Positions 1 through 10,628 of a stretch of DNA of 64,000 nt are shown piece by piece. Location: positions 1,632,377 to 1,696,376 of the forward strand of contig JAGKQI010000102.1 of NCBI GenBank assembly GCA_018806915.1, written 5' to 3'. The notes beneath the pieces are model-generated. The model made no database searches. It was given only the letters and a program-made list of their open reading frames with translations, and had not been told where the DNA came from. The stretch's first letter is position 1. Every line of letters begins with the position of its first letter. The position numbers and the translations under genes are program-made. This stretch comes from Phytophthora colocasiae. Lineage: Eukaryota > Oomycota > Peronosporomycetes > Peronosporales > Peronosporaceae.

Positions 1-1373
1 AAGCGGTCTTCCACGTTCGTTCGCACAAGGAAAAGCACCACAAAACCGATGACCACGATAACAAAGATGACCTGAATGTTGTCGATGTACGCCTCACCCA
101 CGGACATTCCGTCAGCAATTTTACCGTTGTACGCATTGTTGAAAGTGATGCCACCGACAACTGCTCCAAACGCCAGAGAAGTGAGAATGATGCCGTGCAG
201 AGGACCGACGTTGTAGGCGCCAAACATGTCCGTGATCAAAGCTGGGATCGTGCCCAGACCACCGCCGTAGCTGCATGTAAGCACGAAGATCTCGATCACG
301 AAGAAAGTGAAGCTGTCGTGGCGAATAACCGTGGGTAACGACCCAATCACGATAATCTGCGCACCCAGAGTGAAGTAGTACAGCACCTTGCGTGCATATG
401 TCTTCTCCATTTTGAAGTAACGCACGAGGAAATCCGAGATGGAGGAAAATGCTAGACGACCGCAGCAGTTGAACGCACTGTTGATGGAAACGATGTCCGA
501 GGCCGTGCCAGAGCTCTTGCCGAAGATGTCAGTGCACATACTAGACAGGCGAGACAGCACGATGACACCGAAAAGCTGGTTAGCGAAGAACATGAGGTAC
601 ATGAAGATGTAATCGGGCGTCAAAATGGCTTCCTTGAGAGTCAGACGCTTGATTGACGCCTTGGTAGTGACTTCGTGATCTGGCCCTGTGGGCGTCTGGA
701 CTGCCTTGTACGTGTCGTCGAGCTTCTCCTCAAGAATCTCACTCACGTCGACGCGGTCGCCGTGGATGTTAAGACCATTGACAGTGAAGTCAGCAGGGGG
801 CAGGCGGAGGACCAGGGCAGAAGCAAACATGGCAGCACTCATGATCGCTCCAAGTAGAATAAACATCCACGGCAGACCAACGGCGTCAATAGTAGGCAGA
901 TATACCTTACTCCACACAACCGATCCTGCCCCTGACCCAGCAACCGCAAAGCCAGCGGCAGTGCCGCGGTAGTCGGGGAACCACTTCTGCAGCGTAGCCA
1001 CAGGTGAGATGTAGCACATGCCCAAACCAATGGCAGTGATGACGCCGTAGCCGACGTAGATCGAGGCAATAGTCTTGTAGTGGATACCGATGGCAGTGAC
1101 GACATGGCCGGTCATGAACAAGGTCGTTTCGATGGACACAGCCCATCGGGGTCCTTTGCGTTCAATGGTAGGGCCCAAAACTGCCGCCGCTGTTCCGAAG
1201 ACACCCATGGCAATGTAAAACGCGTTCACAGCGCGGCCCTTCTTGGCATCACCGTAGACAGCCAAGTCGATGGGGTGGTTGAGCACCGACCAGGCGTAGA
1301 TGCAACCGATGCAGAATTGCACAGCAAAAGCTGCGATGAACAGGTACCATCGTGAGAACGTAAGTCCGAACAT
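1..1373 (-). CDS. OFA-family MFS transporter, copy A (C-terminus off the window)
   Basis: The frame is open from the ATG at 1373 to the left edge, giving 457 complete codons. It is a close tandem paralogue of the complete gene at 9126-10628 and lacks only about the last 40 residues. Hydrophobic segments alternate in a 12-helix MFS pattern. The loop after helix 2 carries the MFS motif-A-like GPTIERKGPRW. OFA (oxalate/formate antiporter) proteins exchange or import small carboxylates across membranes; the substrate here cannot be read from sequence. A tract at 454-854 is almost identical to copy B while the flanks differ clearly. The nested LTR element lies upstream of this gene. The family call is from recognition, not a search. 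Confidence 0.85.
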   Translation of the reverse strand, partial: MFGLTFSRWYLFIAAFAVQFCIGCIYAWSVLNHPIDLAVYGDAKKGRAVNAFYIAMGVFGTAAAVLGPTIERKGPRWAVSIETTLFMTGHVVTAIGIHYKTIASIYVGYGVITAIGLGMCYISPVATLQKWFPDYRGTAAGFAVAGSGAGSVVWSKVYLPTIDAVGLPWMFILLGAIMSAAMFASALVLRLPPADFTVNGLNIHGDRVDVSEILEEKLDDTYKAVQTPTGPDHEVTTKASIKRLTLKEAILTPDYIFMYLMFFANQLFGVIVLSRLSSMCTDIFGKSSGTASDIVSINSAFNCCGRLAFSSISDFLVRYFKMEKTYARKVLYYFTLGAQIIVIGSLPTVIRHDSFTFFVIEIFVLTCSYGGGLGTIPALITDMFGAYNVGPLHGIILTSLAFGAVVGGITFNNAYNGKIADGMSVGEAYIDNIQVIFVIVVIGFVVLFLVRTNVEDR

Positions 1374-1837
1374 TGCGTTCACAACAGGCGAAGACATCTG
1401 CGTCGAGCGGTTGATTCCAAACTGAGCGAGGTTATCGAGCTCGAGGTACATGAAGCGTCGAGCTCGGCTTGCTTGTTGGTTGGCGATTGTCGGTTGAAAG
1501 CATTGACCCTGTGTACCGTTTGTCAGTCTGTTTGTGGCACAAACTTTGTGCAGCAAGCGGATCACAGGCAGCGATCGGTCACGCTCTTCAACCACGAAGC
1601 AAACCTCGTGGTGTCCTGCTCAGAATCCCGCCATCGGAGCGTGCACTATCCACCAAAGAGCAAACAGTTTGACAAACTAAGTTTGTACATTTGGATTCAA
1701 AACCGATTTTCGGGACCGCTTGGTCGCTGAGAAATGCACATGCTCACAGTACTAGTACATCTTTCTACTATACATGTAATGCTTAAAGCGACCCGCTTTA
1801 ATAGGAAGTACATGTAGAGTCATGGGGTCTTTTAATC
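1374..1837. other. Upstream region of transporter copy A
   Basis: This non-coding stretch holds the presumed promoter and 5' UTR of the transporter reading left. It contains two ACATGTA-type palindromic words (near 1775 and 1806). No gene is seen. It ends at the AGGCA target-site duplication (1838-1842) of the LTR element. Confidence 0.6.
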
Positions 1838-1842
1838 AGGCA

Positions 1843-2122
1843 TGTTGAAGTTACCATCTCTGCAGTGATGACACTTATCTAAGGGTATTAAATTGTGCAG
1901 TTCCATATAGAGAAATCCTATTTAACTGGACTGGTTGGTGGAGAATAACTCCCCTCCAGAACACCAGACTCTCTAATTCATCACTTCTTCTTTTACCATC
2001 TTCAGCACACAAGCCCATTCTTCATCTACACTCAAGACTTCCTCTCCAATATTCTATGCACTATTTTATTCGTCTCCATCCTTCGTCTACCTAACAACTC
2101 TGCGCAAATCATTACTTCAACA
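1843..2122. repeat. Left LTR of the outer non-coding element
   Basis: This 280-bp LTR has TGTTGAAG...CTTCAACA ends. It is identical by eye to 8549-8828, which implies a recent insertion. The AGGCA duplication lies immediately to its left. Confidence 0.9.
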
Positions 2123-3020
2123 GGTTATGGACTCCAACGCTTCACCTGCGTGGATGAAGAACCGGAGACGCTTGATTCAAGCTCCTCTCAAAAATCAACG
2201 AGGCAAGAGAATCGCCCCGGAGAGGCCACGTGTATAGCAAGCCTGACGGCTGCCACGTGTGTTCCTGCAAACGAAGCCCTACACTACCAAATGCGCCAGG
2301 CACTGAGCTGTAGCGCTGCATGAGCTGTACTATCACCATGCTGAGAGGCTACGAAGCCTCCGCGCCAGCATTCGAGCTGTACCGCTGCATGAGTTACAAT
2401 TTCCGTGCTATTCCGGCTACTGCCGAGGTGTGAGAGCACGATGCCCTATGCGCCAGCTCTGACGCTGCTGCGCTGCATTAGCAGAACATCTGCCATGCTC
2501 TGTATTTTATCCAGCAGGCCAAGAGCTCTGGAAAGCTAACTGCACTACAGCACGAGCACCACGCAGCCGTGTTATGCCGGCCGTAACGCCGATGTTTTAG
2601 GAGACATTCCCTTGTGCTCTACGTACATGTACGTGCCTTTACCTTTTGAACCACGCAGCATCGCTGCAGCACTAGCCAATGGCAGTCTGGCAATATAGTA
2701 CTACGTAGTACTACCAATAAAACGGTATTAATATTTTGCAATGTCGAGCAGTACTGTAGCATTCTATGTACTACTACAGTAGTACTACTACTATATGTAC
2801 ACTACCAAGTGTAACACTTTCTAATCTGCCTAAGATTCGTACAACCAAAATATACTGGCTCGATGCCAAGCTATAGCGAACTACCCTGGTAGAACTACGG
2901 CTTGTAATTTGTTAAAGCAACATCAAATTCGGTTTTACAGACTTGCGTCTATTATCAAAAGTATGTGCTGAAATGTACGAAACTGGGAGGCATTAGCGCC
3001 AAAACCGAGCATTCATACGC
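2123..3020. other. Internal region of the outer LTR element, left part
   Basis: No credible gene is present. It starts with a primer-binding-site-like GGTTATGG. From about 2290 to 2500 a GAGCTGTA/CGCTGCAT-type sequence recurs about three times in degenerate form. An 18-bp perfect palindrome, TAGTACTACGTAGTACTA, lies at 2696-2713, followed by more TAGTAC-rich sequence to about 2800. It ends at CAAAC (3021-3025), the left target duplication of the Copia element. Confidence 0.65.
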
Positions 3021-3025
3021 CAAAC

Positions 3026-3274
3026 TGTTGGACCGGTGCACCGTCTCATGCACGGTTCACTGGAACGGTTCAACGGAACCGCTCTTCTATTGGCTAAAGA
3101 AGAGGAACCTTACTTGGGTGGTCGGCGTGTGAGGACACTCGGCTAAGTTCGAGCGACAATAAGGACACAACAAGGTGGAGCTACTAGGAGGACAGGACGA
3201 GTAGAACAGGTTTTGTTAACTTTAATCTACTCACTTCGGCATTTGCCACCAACACCACAAGCTCAATACCAACA
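3026..3274 (+). repeat. Left LTR of the Copia element
   Basis: This 249-bp LTR runs TGTTGG...CCAACA and contains the AACGGT word that recurs through the element. The downstream GGTTAACAGCC is where the primer-binding site would lie. Confidence 0.9.
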
Positions 3275-3321
3275 GGTTAACAGCCGCAACACGCTCAACC
3301 GTTCCAAGAACGCTTCAAGAG

Positions 3322-6300
3322 ATGACGACCAAGCGCGCCGAAGTCCTCCTGGGTAGTGGAAACTACTTCCACTGGGAGTACAACATGAGAATGACGCTCG
3401 CCAGGAAGGGCTGCTCGCTCATGTTCAAGTCGTCAAGCCAGAGAACGAGATTACAGAAGCGTGGCTGATGAACGACGCCAAGGCACTGGCTATCATCGCG
3501 CAGGGCGTCGAGCTGCAGCACCAGACGAAGATCCGTTCCGCTGTCCGTGCGATGGACGCTTGGAACACTCTTCGGGAGTACTACAACCAAATGATACCGC
3601 TGCACAACCGTGTCGCGATGACACGGCGCCTGCACGAGTTCAAGATGGAGGAAGGAACGGTTATGTCGAAGCATCTGGACGCATTCGACGAGCTGGTGGT
3701 GGGTCTCCAGACGTTGGGGGAACCGGTGGACGAGGCGCGGCAGGAAGTGGTGCTGCTCAGCAGCCTTCCACCTGAGTACGAGCTGATCGCGTCGATCGTG
3801 GAGAACACGAAGGATATCACGCTGATCGAGTTCAGGAGAAGTTGCTCAAGGAATACGAGCGACTACAGAAGAAGGAAACCACGGAGAAAGCGTTCCGGGT
3901 GAACGGTAACGCAGAACAGTTCAAGGAGGCCGAGGAACGGTCATCGCAAGGGTAACAGTTCAAGACATAACGGTAAACGGTTTTAAGGGCAAGTGTTTCA
4001 GGTGTGACCAAGTCGGGCACATGAAGCGGGACTGTCCGAGGAAGAACGGTGACACGGATGACGAAGTGTTTGCCGTGGGCGAGGAACGCGCACGCCTCGC
4101 CGGGTGGCTAATTGACAGTGGTGCGACATCGCACATGACGCCACATCGTGGGAGACCTATTCGACTTCAGTAACGGTCTCGGGGATCGAGGTAACGATTG
4201 CAGACGGGAAGAAACTACGTGTTGCAGGAAAAGGAACGGTCAAGCTGACGGGTATGAACGGTAAGCGCATCAAGATGATGGAGGTGTTTTACATCCCGGG
4301 ACTCGACAGACGGTTGCTGTCGGTGGGAAGCTTGCGGAGAACGGTTTAACCGTGGAGTTCCAGCGTTCCTCGTGTATTATTTGGGGAAAGACTTGCGCGA
4401 TTGCTTCCAGGAAAGAAGGTCGGCAAGGCGTACTGGATGAACTGTGAGCAGGAAGAGGCGTGCTTCGTGGAGTATGCCGGGGTTCATAGTCAGTGGGAGC
4501 TATGGCACGCTCGCATGGGACACTCCAGTGAGAACGCTATGGTCAAGACGCAGCGTTCTACGAACGGTATGCCACGTGTGAACCGTTCCGTCAAAACTTT
4601 ATGCGGTGGTTGCATGAAGGGGAAACATTCGGTTGAACCGTTCCCGGTACGGTCAACGACGAAGACTTCACGTGTGCTGGAACTGGTCCACACGGACGTG
4701 ATGGGGCCTATGAGGACGCTCTCGAAAGGTGGTGCAAGGTACATTCTGACCTTTGTGGACGATTTCTCGAGGTGTGTTGCTGTGTACTTCATGAAGAAAA
4801 AGAGCGAGGTAGCCAGCAAACTGAAGGAGTTCAAGGCGTTCTATGAGAATCAATGGGGGGAACGCTTGAAGTGTCTGCGCTCGGACAATGGAACGGAGTT
4901 CGTGAACAAGACGGTTGCAGAACTGTGCCGCCGGAACGGTGTCATGCATCAACGTACCGTTCCATACAGTCCACAGCAGAACGGTGTTGCGGAACGCATG
5001 AACCGTACCATCATGGAGAAAGCTCGAAGCATGCTATACTACAAGGGTGTGTCGACGGAGTGGTGGGCAGAGGCGGTGAGTACGGCAGTGTACTTGATTA
5101 ACCGTTCCGCCTGCAGCGTACACACGGATGTGACTCCATACGAGCTGGGCTTCAAGGTGAAACTGCAGATGGAACACTTGCGAGTGTTCGGGTCCCAGGG
5201 TACGCTCATGTCGACGACGCCGAAGCGTACGAAGCTCGAACCCAAGAGCTTCAGGTGTGTATGTTCTCGGATATGCTGAGAACGCTAAGAGGATATCGTG
5301 TCTACGACCTGGATGCATTGACGGTCAAGGTGTCACGGTCGGTGAAGCTGGACGAGCGTGAAGTGGGAGGAATATATGAGTCACCCTCGTTACAGCCCCA
5401 CGGAACGGTTATTAATTTGACCAAGGACGAGGATGATGGAACGGTACCAACAAGCGTGGAACGCCAGCATACTCCGGATGTACCAATGGAGGAGACTGAA
5501 GAAACCGTTCCAGACATTGAGATGAATGAGGCAGAGCATGAACCAGACATGGAAGCGCTGGAGTTACAGCTTGCCAGGCCGTCCGGGGTCAACAGAACGA
5601 GAAATAGAAGCGTACCGTTCGCAGCCTCAAGCGTTCCGTGAGGAGCGTCTGGTATTTCAACCAGAAGTGGAACGGTCCTGACGACCTCAGGAGCCGGTGT
5701 TCCTGCTGGAGGAACGGTTCGGATGGAGGTGATTACGTACAGTCCGAAGGAAGTGACGGTCCACCATCCCCGCGTGCTCGGATCGATGAGGAAGGACTGA
5801 TTGCTGAAGCTGTTATGGCGTACGTGGCGAATATTGTCGACGCGGCGGATGTGCCGACGTCGTACGCGGAAGCAATGGCCAGTCCAGAAGCAGCGAAGTG
5901 GCGAAGTGCCATGGAGGCAGAGTTACGGTCCCACGAGAAGAACGCTACATGGACATTGGTTCCACGTGAAGGGAAGCGTACCATTGGTTGTCGCTGGGTG
6001 TTCGCCAAGAAGCGTGATAAGAACGGTTGCGTTATCCGTTACAAGGCACGGCTGGTTGCGAAGGGTTTCAAACAGAAGTATGGTGTCGACTTCTTTGAGA
6101 CATACTCACCTGTGGCGAACATGAACTCAATCCGAGTAGTTCTAGCAGTGTGCGTTGCGTTGGAGTACATCATGGAACAGTTGGACGCGGACACAGCGTT
6201 CCTAAACAGTGTCTTGATGGACCGTGTCTACATGGAGATGCCGGACGGTACTACGGGTGATGACGATCTAGTGTGTTTTGCTGGGGAAGGCCATCTACGG

Positions 6301-7422
6301 TTTGAAGCAAGCTGCAATGGCATGGAACAAGACGATCCACCGCGTGTTTCTGAGGAATGGTTTCAAGAGCTGTGGAGCAGACCAGTGTGTCTACGTGAAG
6401 CGTTCAGGAACGGTTATGTGTACGTGTGCCTGTACCAGCCCGTCGACGATATGATAATTGCTGCCAAGACTGCCGGTGAAATTCAGGAGGTTAAGGACTC
6501 TCTCAAAGCGGAATTTAAGATGAAGGAGCTTGGGGCAGCCAAGTTCATCTTGGGCATGGAGATTGATCACAACCTGGAGGCCAGGAACGCTCATGATCAA
6601 GCAGACCAGGTACATTGACGATGTCACGGAACGGTTTGGCCAGCAGAACGCTAAGACGGTGGATAATCCGTGCGCATCAGGACTGAAACTGTCCAAGGAA
6701 CAGTCACCTGGAACGGATGTGGAGCGTGCTGAGATGCGGTCGAGACCGTACCGTTCTCTCATCGGGTGTCTACTTTACATCACGACATGTACACGCCCGG
6801 ATGTTGCCTACCTGGTAACAAAGCTTTCTCGTTTTCTGGAGAACCCGGGCAGCAGCATTGGAAAGCAGCTATTCGTGTGCTGCGATATCTGAAGACAACT
6901 CGTGAACACGGAATCGTATACCACGGTGGGCGTGGTGTAACGGTTGAAGCGTTCTCGGACGCGGACTGGGGAACGAACATTGACGATAGGCGTTCCGTGT
7001 CCGGTGTTATGGTGCTGATGGGGAACGCTCCAGTAGTGTTCAAGTCGAAGTTTCAGCGAACGGTTGCACTCAGCTCGGCGGAAGCGGAATACATGGCGCT
7101 GAGTTTGTGCGTGCAGGAGGTACTTTGGATTGCGTGTGATGCTAAAGACATGGGGCACGAGCAGGAGAACGCTACGCAGATTTGGGAAGACAACCAAGGA
7201 GCAATTGCACTAGCTAAGAACGCTGGATACAACTCAAGGACGAAGCATGTGGACATCAAGCATCACTTCACGAGGGAGAATGTGGAGAACGGAACGGTTC
7301 AGGTCGACTATATTGACACGAAGCAGCAGCTGGCTGACTTGCTGACGAAGGCACTTGGAACCAAGACGCTGAAGTATCTGCGTGAGGCAAGCGGAATCAA
7401 GGGCAAGGCTACCGTGCATTAG
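3322..7422 (+). pseudogene. Copia gag-pol, frameshifted
   Basis: The gag start is probably the ATG at 3322. The frame shifts near 3408 and continues in another frame from about 3468, shifting again near 3835. A CCHC zinc knuckle (CX2CX4HX4C) lies at 3994-4035. The aspartic protease active site IDSGATSH follows from about 4111. The integrase core is in the open stretch 4401-5279, with SDNGTEF and YSPQQNG. The reverse transcriptase (5638-6618) starts with the typical RYKARLVAKG region. RNase H (to 7422) includes FSDADW, SSAEAEY and the late DLLTK motif. At least five frame changes separate these blocks. No restored sequence is given here. An alternative to true decay is assembly error, because the LTRs are almost identical. 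Confidence 0.88.
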
Positions 7423-7435
7423 CGGTGAGTGGGAG

Positions 7436-7684
7436 TGTTGGACCGGTGCACCGTCTCATGCACGGTTCACTGGAACGGTTCAACGGAACCGCTCTCCTAT
7501 TGGCTAAAGAAGAGGAACCTTACTTGGGTGGTCGGCGTGTGAGGACACTCGGCTAAGTTCGAGCGACAATAAGGACACAACAAGGTGGAGCTACTAGGAG
7601 GACAGGACGAGTAGAACAGGTTTTGTTAACTTTAATCTACTCACTTCGGCATTTGCCACCAACACCACAAGCTCAATACCAACA
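7436..7684 (+). repeat. Right LTR of the Copia element
   Basis: It matches 3026-3274 with a single visible substitution. The purine tract lies directly upstream and the CAAAC target duplication directly downstream. Confidence 0.9.
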
Positions 7685-7689
7685 CAAAC

Positions 7690-8548
7690 TACATTCAGTC
7701 ACTGGCATGAATTTCAAACATTTTCAGCTATACAAAACGTAACAACAAAAAGAAGAAAATTCTCAATACTTTCTGAAATACACGACACGCTTCTGTCTAC
7801 AGAAAGCAAACTATAAGTTTTACTGCACATTGATTTGATAGTTTACAAGTCTTAGCACTTGAGAAGTAAAACATAAATAAAATCTTCTAAACGAGAAACA
7901 ACTCGATGAGCCTCTAGGGAGAATAATAGCCCCAATGATGAAAGCTGAGCACTAACTGCAAAAATGATGCGTACACTGCTGATGACACTGTGTGGTTATT
8001 TGTGCTGTAAAAGCTGTAGCCTTTCTTAAAACTATTTGAACCTATAAACTCTCATAGTTAAAACAGTTTAAAAATGAACCAGTTTCAGGAAACTGGGAGG
8101 CAGATGTACTTTGTAAAACCGAAAGACAACATGTGAAGAAATACCCACAAAGAGCACAAAACTGGCAGTTTAAAAAATGTAAACACTGCTTACACAAATA
8201 TCAATACGAACAGATGTATCCTCCGAGCCTACAATACAGCGAACAGGTTTTGATCCTTAAAATTAAAGGTTTTCCTGAATAGCTTTCTCAACACGCGAAC
8301 AAAAGCGTTAATAACGACGGTGAACAGGTTTTCTCCTCTAAGGTTTTCCTGAATAGCCAAAATATCAATGAAAACAAGAAATTTGCACAACCACGCCAAA
8401 ACCGGCAAGAAAATAACAAATCTGACAACGAAGTCAAAGAAAAAAGGTCATATTCATGTTCGCATAGGACTGTTAAAACAGCCACCTGTGGAGCATTAAA
8501 TTCTACTCGCCAGATAGAGCGTCATACACATTCCTCGATGTGGGAGGC
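7690..8548. other. Internal region of the outer LTR element, right part
   Basis: This is AT-rich and without a credible gene. A short direct repeat (ACAGGTTTT...AAGGTTTTCCTGAATAGC) appears twice between about 8240 and 8360. It ends in a purine run that serves as the expected polypurine tract next to the right LTR. Confidence 0.6.
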
Positions 8549-8828
8549 TGTTGAAGTTACCATCTCTGCAGTGATGACACTTATCTAAGGGTATTAAATT
8601 GTGCAGTTCCATATAGAGAAATCCTATTTAACTGGACTGGTTGGTGGAGAATAACTCCCCTCCAGAACACCAGACTCTCTAATTCATCACTTCTTCTTTT
8701 ACCATCTTCAGCACACAAGCCCATTCTTCATCTACACTCAAGACTTCCTCTCCAATATTCTATGCACTATTTTATTCGTCTCCATCCTTCGTCTACCTAA
8801 CAACTCTGCGCAAATCATTACTTCAACA
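8549..8828. repeat. Right LTR of the outer non-coding element
   Basis: It is identical by eye to 1843-2122. The AGGCA target duplication follows at 8829-8833. The end lies about 300 bp past the stop codon of transporter copy B (read on the minus strand). Confidence 0.9.
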
Positions 8829-9125
8829 AGGCATTCACCACATGATTCTCTTCAAGCTTCTTTCGTTCCTGCAGCGAAAATACCGCTGCGGTTCAAATCG
8901 ACGGCAGCGGTCCAATTCGCACAAACAGGCCGCTAAGGCGCGAGCTACACGCGACGCGACGAGGCTGGGCAGAGAGGGATTTTGCGTCGTCTTCGACATG
9001 GAGGTCAGGTGAATGTGTGCTAGCTTCAGTTTTGCAGCTTGTAATGTACTGCGGTAGTACTTTACCGTGCTTGCATGCCGGTACAATGCCAAAGGAGATG
9101 AAAATATATCGATTTACGAATATTA

Positions 9126-10628
9126 CTAGACTGCAGTCTCAGGCAACTTCTCAGCAGCCTCGGCCTCGGCCACTTGCTGCTTCATCACGTCCTTCTCCTT
9201 AGGCGGGATGCTGATAACACGCTTGCCACACAAAGAATAGTGGTAGCCGGGCTCAAAGCGGTCCTCGGCGTTGGTACGCACTAAGAACAGCACTGCAAAG
9301 CCAATACAAACGACGACGAAGATGACTTGGATGTTGTCGATGTAAGCCTCGCCCACCGACATACCATCGGCGATCTTATTGTTGTACGCGTGGTTGAAGC
9401 TCAGCCCACCAGCGACACCACCAATAGCCATGGCAGTCAGGATGATACCGTGCATGGGGCCGATGTTGTATGCTCCGAACATATCCGTGACGAACGCGGG
9501 GATAGTACCGAAACCACCGCCGTAGCTGCATGTAAGCACGAAGATCTCAATCACGAAGACCGTGTAGCTGTCGTGGCGAATGACTGTAGGCAGCGAGCCG
9601 AGAACAACAACCTGGGAACCCAAAGTGAAGTAGTACAGCACCTTGCGCGCGAATGTCTTCTCAACCTTGAGATAGCGAACAAGGAGATCCGAGAGGGCCG
9701 GGAAAGCAAGACGACCGCAGCAGTTGAACGCACTGTTGATGGAAACGATGTCCGAGGCCGTGCCAGAGCTCTTGCCGAAGATGTCAGTGCACATACTAGA
9801 CAGGCGAGACAGCACGATGACACCGAAAAGCTGGTTAGCGAAGAACATGAGGTACATGAAGATGTAGTCGGGCGTGAAAATGGCTTCCTTGAGAGTCAGA
9901 CGCTTGATTGACGCCTTGGTAGTGACTTCGTGATCTGGCCCTGTGGGCGTCTGGACTGCCTTGTACGTGTCGTCGAGCTTCTCCTCAAGAATCTCACTCT
10001 CGTCGACGCGGTCGCCGTGGATGTTAAGACCATTGATAGTGAAGTCAGCAGGGGGCAGGCGGAGGACCAGGGCAGAGGCAAACATGGCAGCACTCATGAT
10101 CGCTCCAAGCAGGACAAACATCCAGGCGAGACCGACAGCGTCAATCGTGGGGAGGTACACTTTGCTCCACACAACGGAACCAGCACCATAACCAGCAACC
10201 GCAAAGCCAGCGGCAGTGCCGCGGTAGTCGGGGAACCACTTCTGCAGCGTAGCCACAGGCGAGATGTAGCACATACCCATACCGATGGCAGTGATGACGC
10301 CGTAGCCGATGTAGATCCACGCGATGGACTTGTAGTGACAGCCGATGGCAGTGACAATGTGGCCGATCATGTAGAGCGCGGTGCCAATGAAGACACCCCA
10401 CCGGGGGCCTTTGCGTTCGATGGTCGGTCCCAGAAGTGAAGTTGCAGCTCCGAAGACACCGATAGCGATGTAGAAGGCATTCACCGCACGCCCCTTCTTG
10501 GGATCACCGTAGACAGCAAGGTCAATGGGGTGGTTCAATACCGACCAGGCGTAGATACAACCGATGCAGAACTGCACGACGAATGCAGCGCCGAACAGGT
10601 ACCAACGCGAAAACTCGAGTCCGAACAT
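9126..10628 (-). CDS. OFA-family MFS transporter, copy B (complete)
   Basis: The frame encodes 500 residues from an ATG at 10628, a normal length for a 12-helix MFS protein. Residues 8-30 form helix 1. GPTIERKGPRW at 67-77 is the motif-A-like loop. A long central loop (about 200-250) separates the two six-helix halves, and the tail is charged (ending KLPETAV). OFA-family members move oxalate, formate or other small anions; substrate and membrane are unknown here. Copy A lies 7.7 kb away in the same orientation with only the nested LTR element and short spacers between, so this is a tandem duplication. The segment 9709-10109 is nearly identical to copy A (5 differences in 401 bp), unlike the flanks. 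Confidence 0.92.
   Translation of the reverse strand: MFGLEFSRWYLFGAAFVVQFCIGCIYAWSVLNHPIDLAVYGDPKKGRAVNAFYIAIGVFGAATSLLGPTIERKGPRWGVFIGTALYMIGHIVTAIGCHYKSIAWIYIGYGVITAIGMGMCYISPVATLQKWFPDYRGTAAGFAVAGYGAGSVVWSKVYLPTIDAVGLAWMFVLLGAIMSAAMFASALVLRLPPADFTINGLNIHGDRVDESEILEEKLDDTYKAVQTPTGPDHEVTTKASIKRLTLKEAIFTPDYIFMYLMFFANQLFGVIVLSRLSSMCTDIFGKSSGTASDIVSINSAFNCCGRLAFPALSDLLVRYLKVEKTFARKVLYYFTLGSQVVVLGSLPTVIRHDSYTVFVIEIFVLTCSYGGGFGTIPAFVTDMFGAYNIGPMHGIILTAMAIGGVAGGLSFNHAYNNKIADGMSVGEAYIDNIQVIFVVVCIGFAVLFLVRTNAEDRFEPGYHYSLCGKRVISIPPKEKDVMKQQVAEAEAAEKLPETAV

Larger units (their letters stand above)
3026..7684 (+). mobile_element. Copia-type LTR retrotransposon nested in the outer element
   Basis: The element is 4,659 bp with 249-bp LTRs (3026-3274 and 7436-7684) that start TGTTGG and end CCAACA. 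By eye they differ at one position (T at 3086, C at 7496). CAAAC at 3021-3025 and 7685-7689 is a perfect 5-bp target duplication. The order gag, zinc knuckle, protease, integrase, reverse transcriptase, RNase H defines Copia/Pseudoviridae-type elements. A purine tract (GAGTGGGAG) precedes the right LTR. The coding region is broken by several frameshifts despite the near-identical LTRs. Confidence 0.92.
1843..8828. mobile_element. Non-coding LTR retrotransposon (TRIM/LARD-like), interrupted by a Copia element
   Basis: Two 280-bp direct repeats (1843-2122 and 8549-8828) look identical base for base. They begin TGTTGAAG and end CTTCAACA, the usual TG...CA LTR ends in a short inverted repeat. The 5-bp AGGCA at 1838-1842 and 8829-8833 is a perfect target-site duplication, so these are the two LTRs of one insertion and not two solo LTRs. 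Just inside the left LTR, GGTTATGG looks like a Copia-type primer-binding site. A purine run (TGTGGGAGG) precedes the right LTR. Without the nested Copia element the internal part is about 1.76 kb and has no credible ORF, so it must be mobilised in trans. Confidence 0.9.

Noticed and set aside
1843..2122. Two solo LTRs instead of one element
   Set aside because: AGGCA flanks only the outermost ends, and the inner LTR borders carry primer-site-like and purine-tract sequences, so they belong to one insertion.
9327..9911. 194-codon open frame on the plus strand opposite the transporter
   Set aside because: It is the antisense shadow of the highly conserved transporter gene; its translation has no domain and the paralogue's shadow is not open over the same length.
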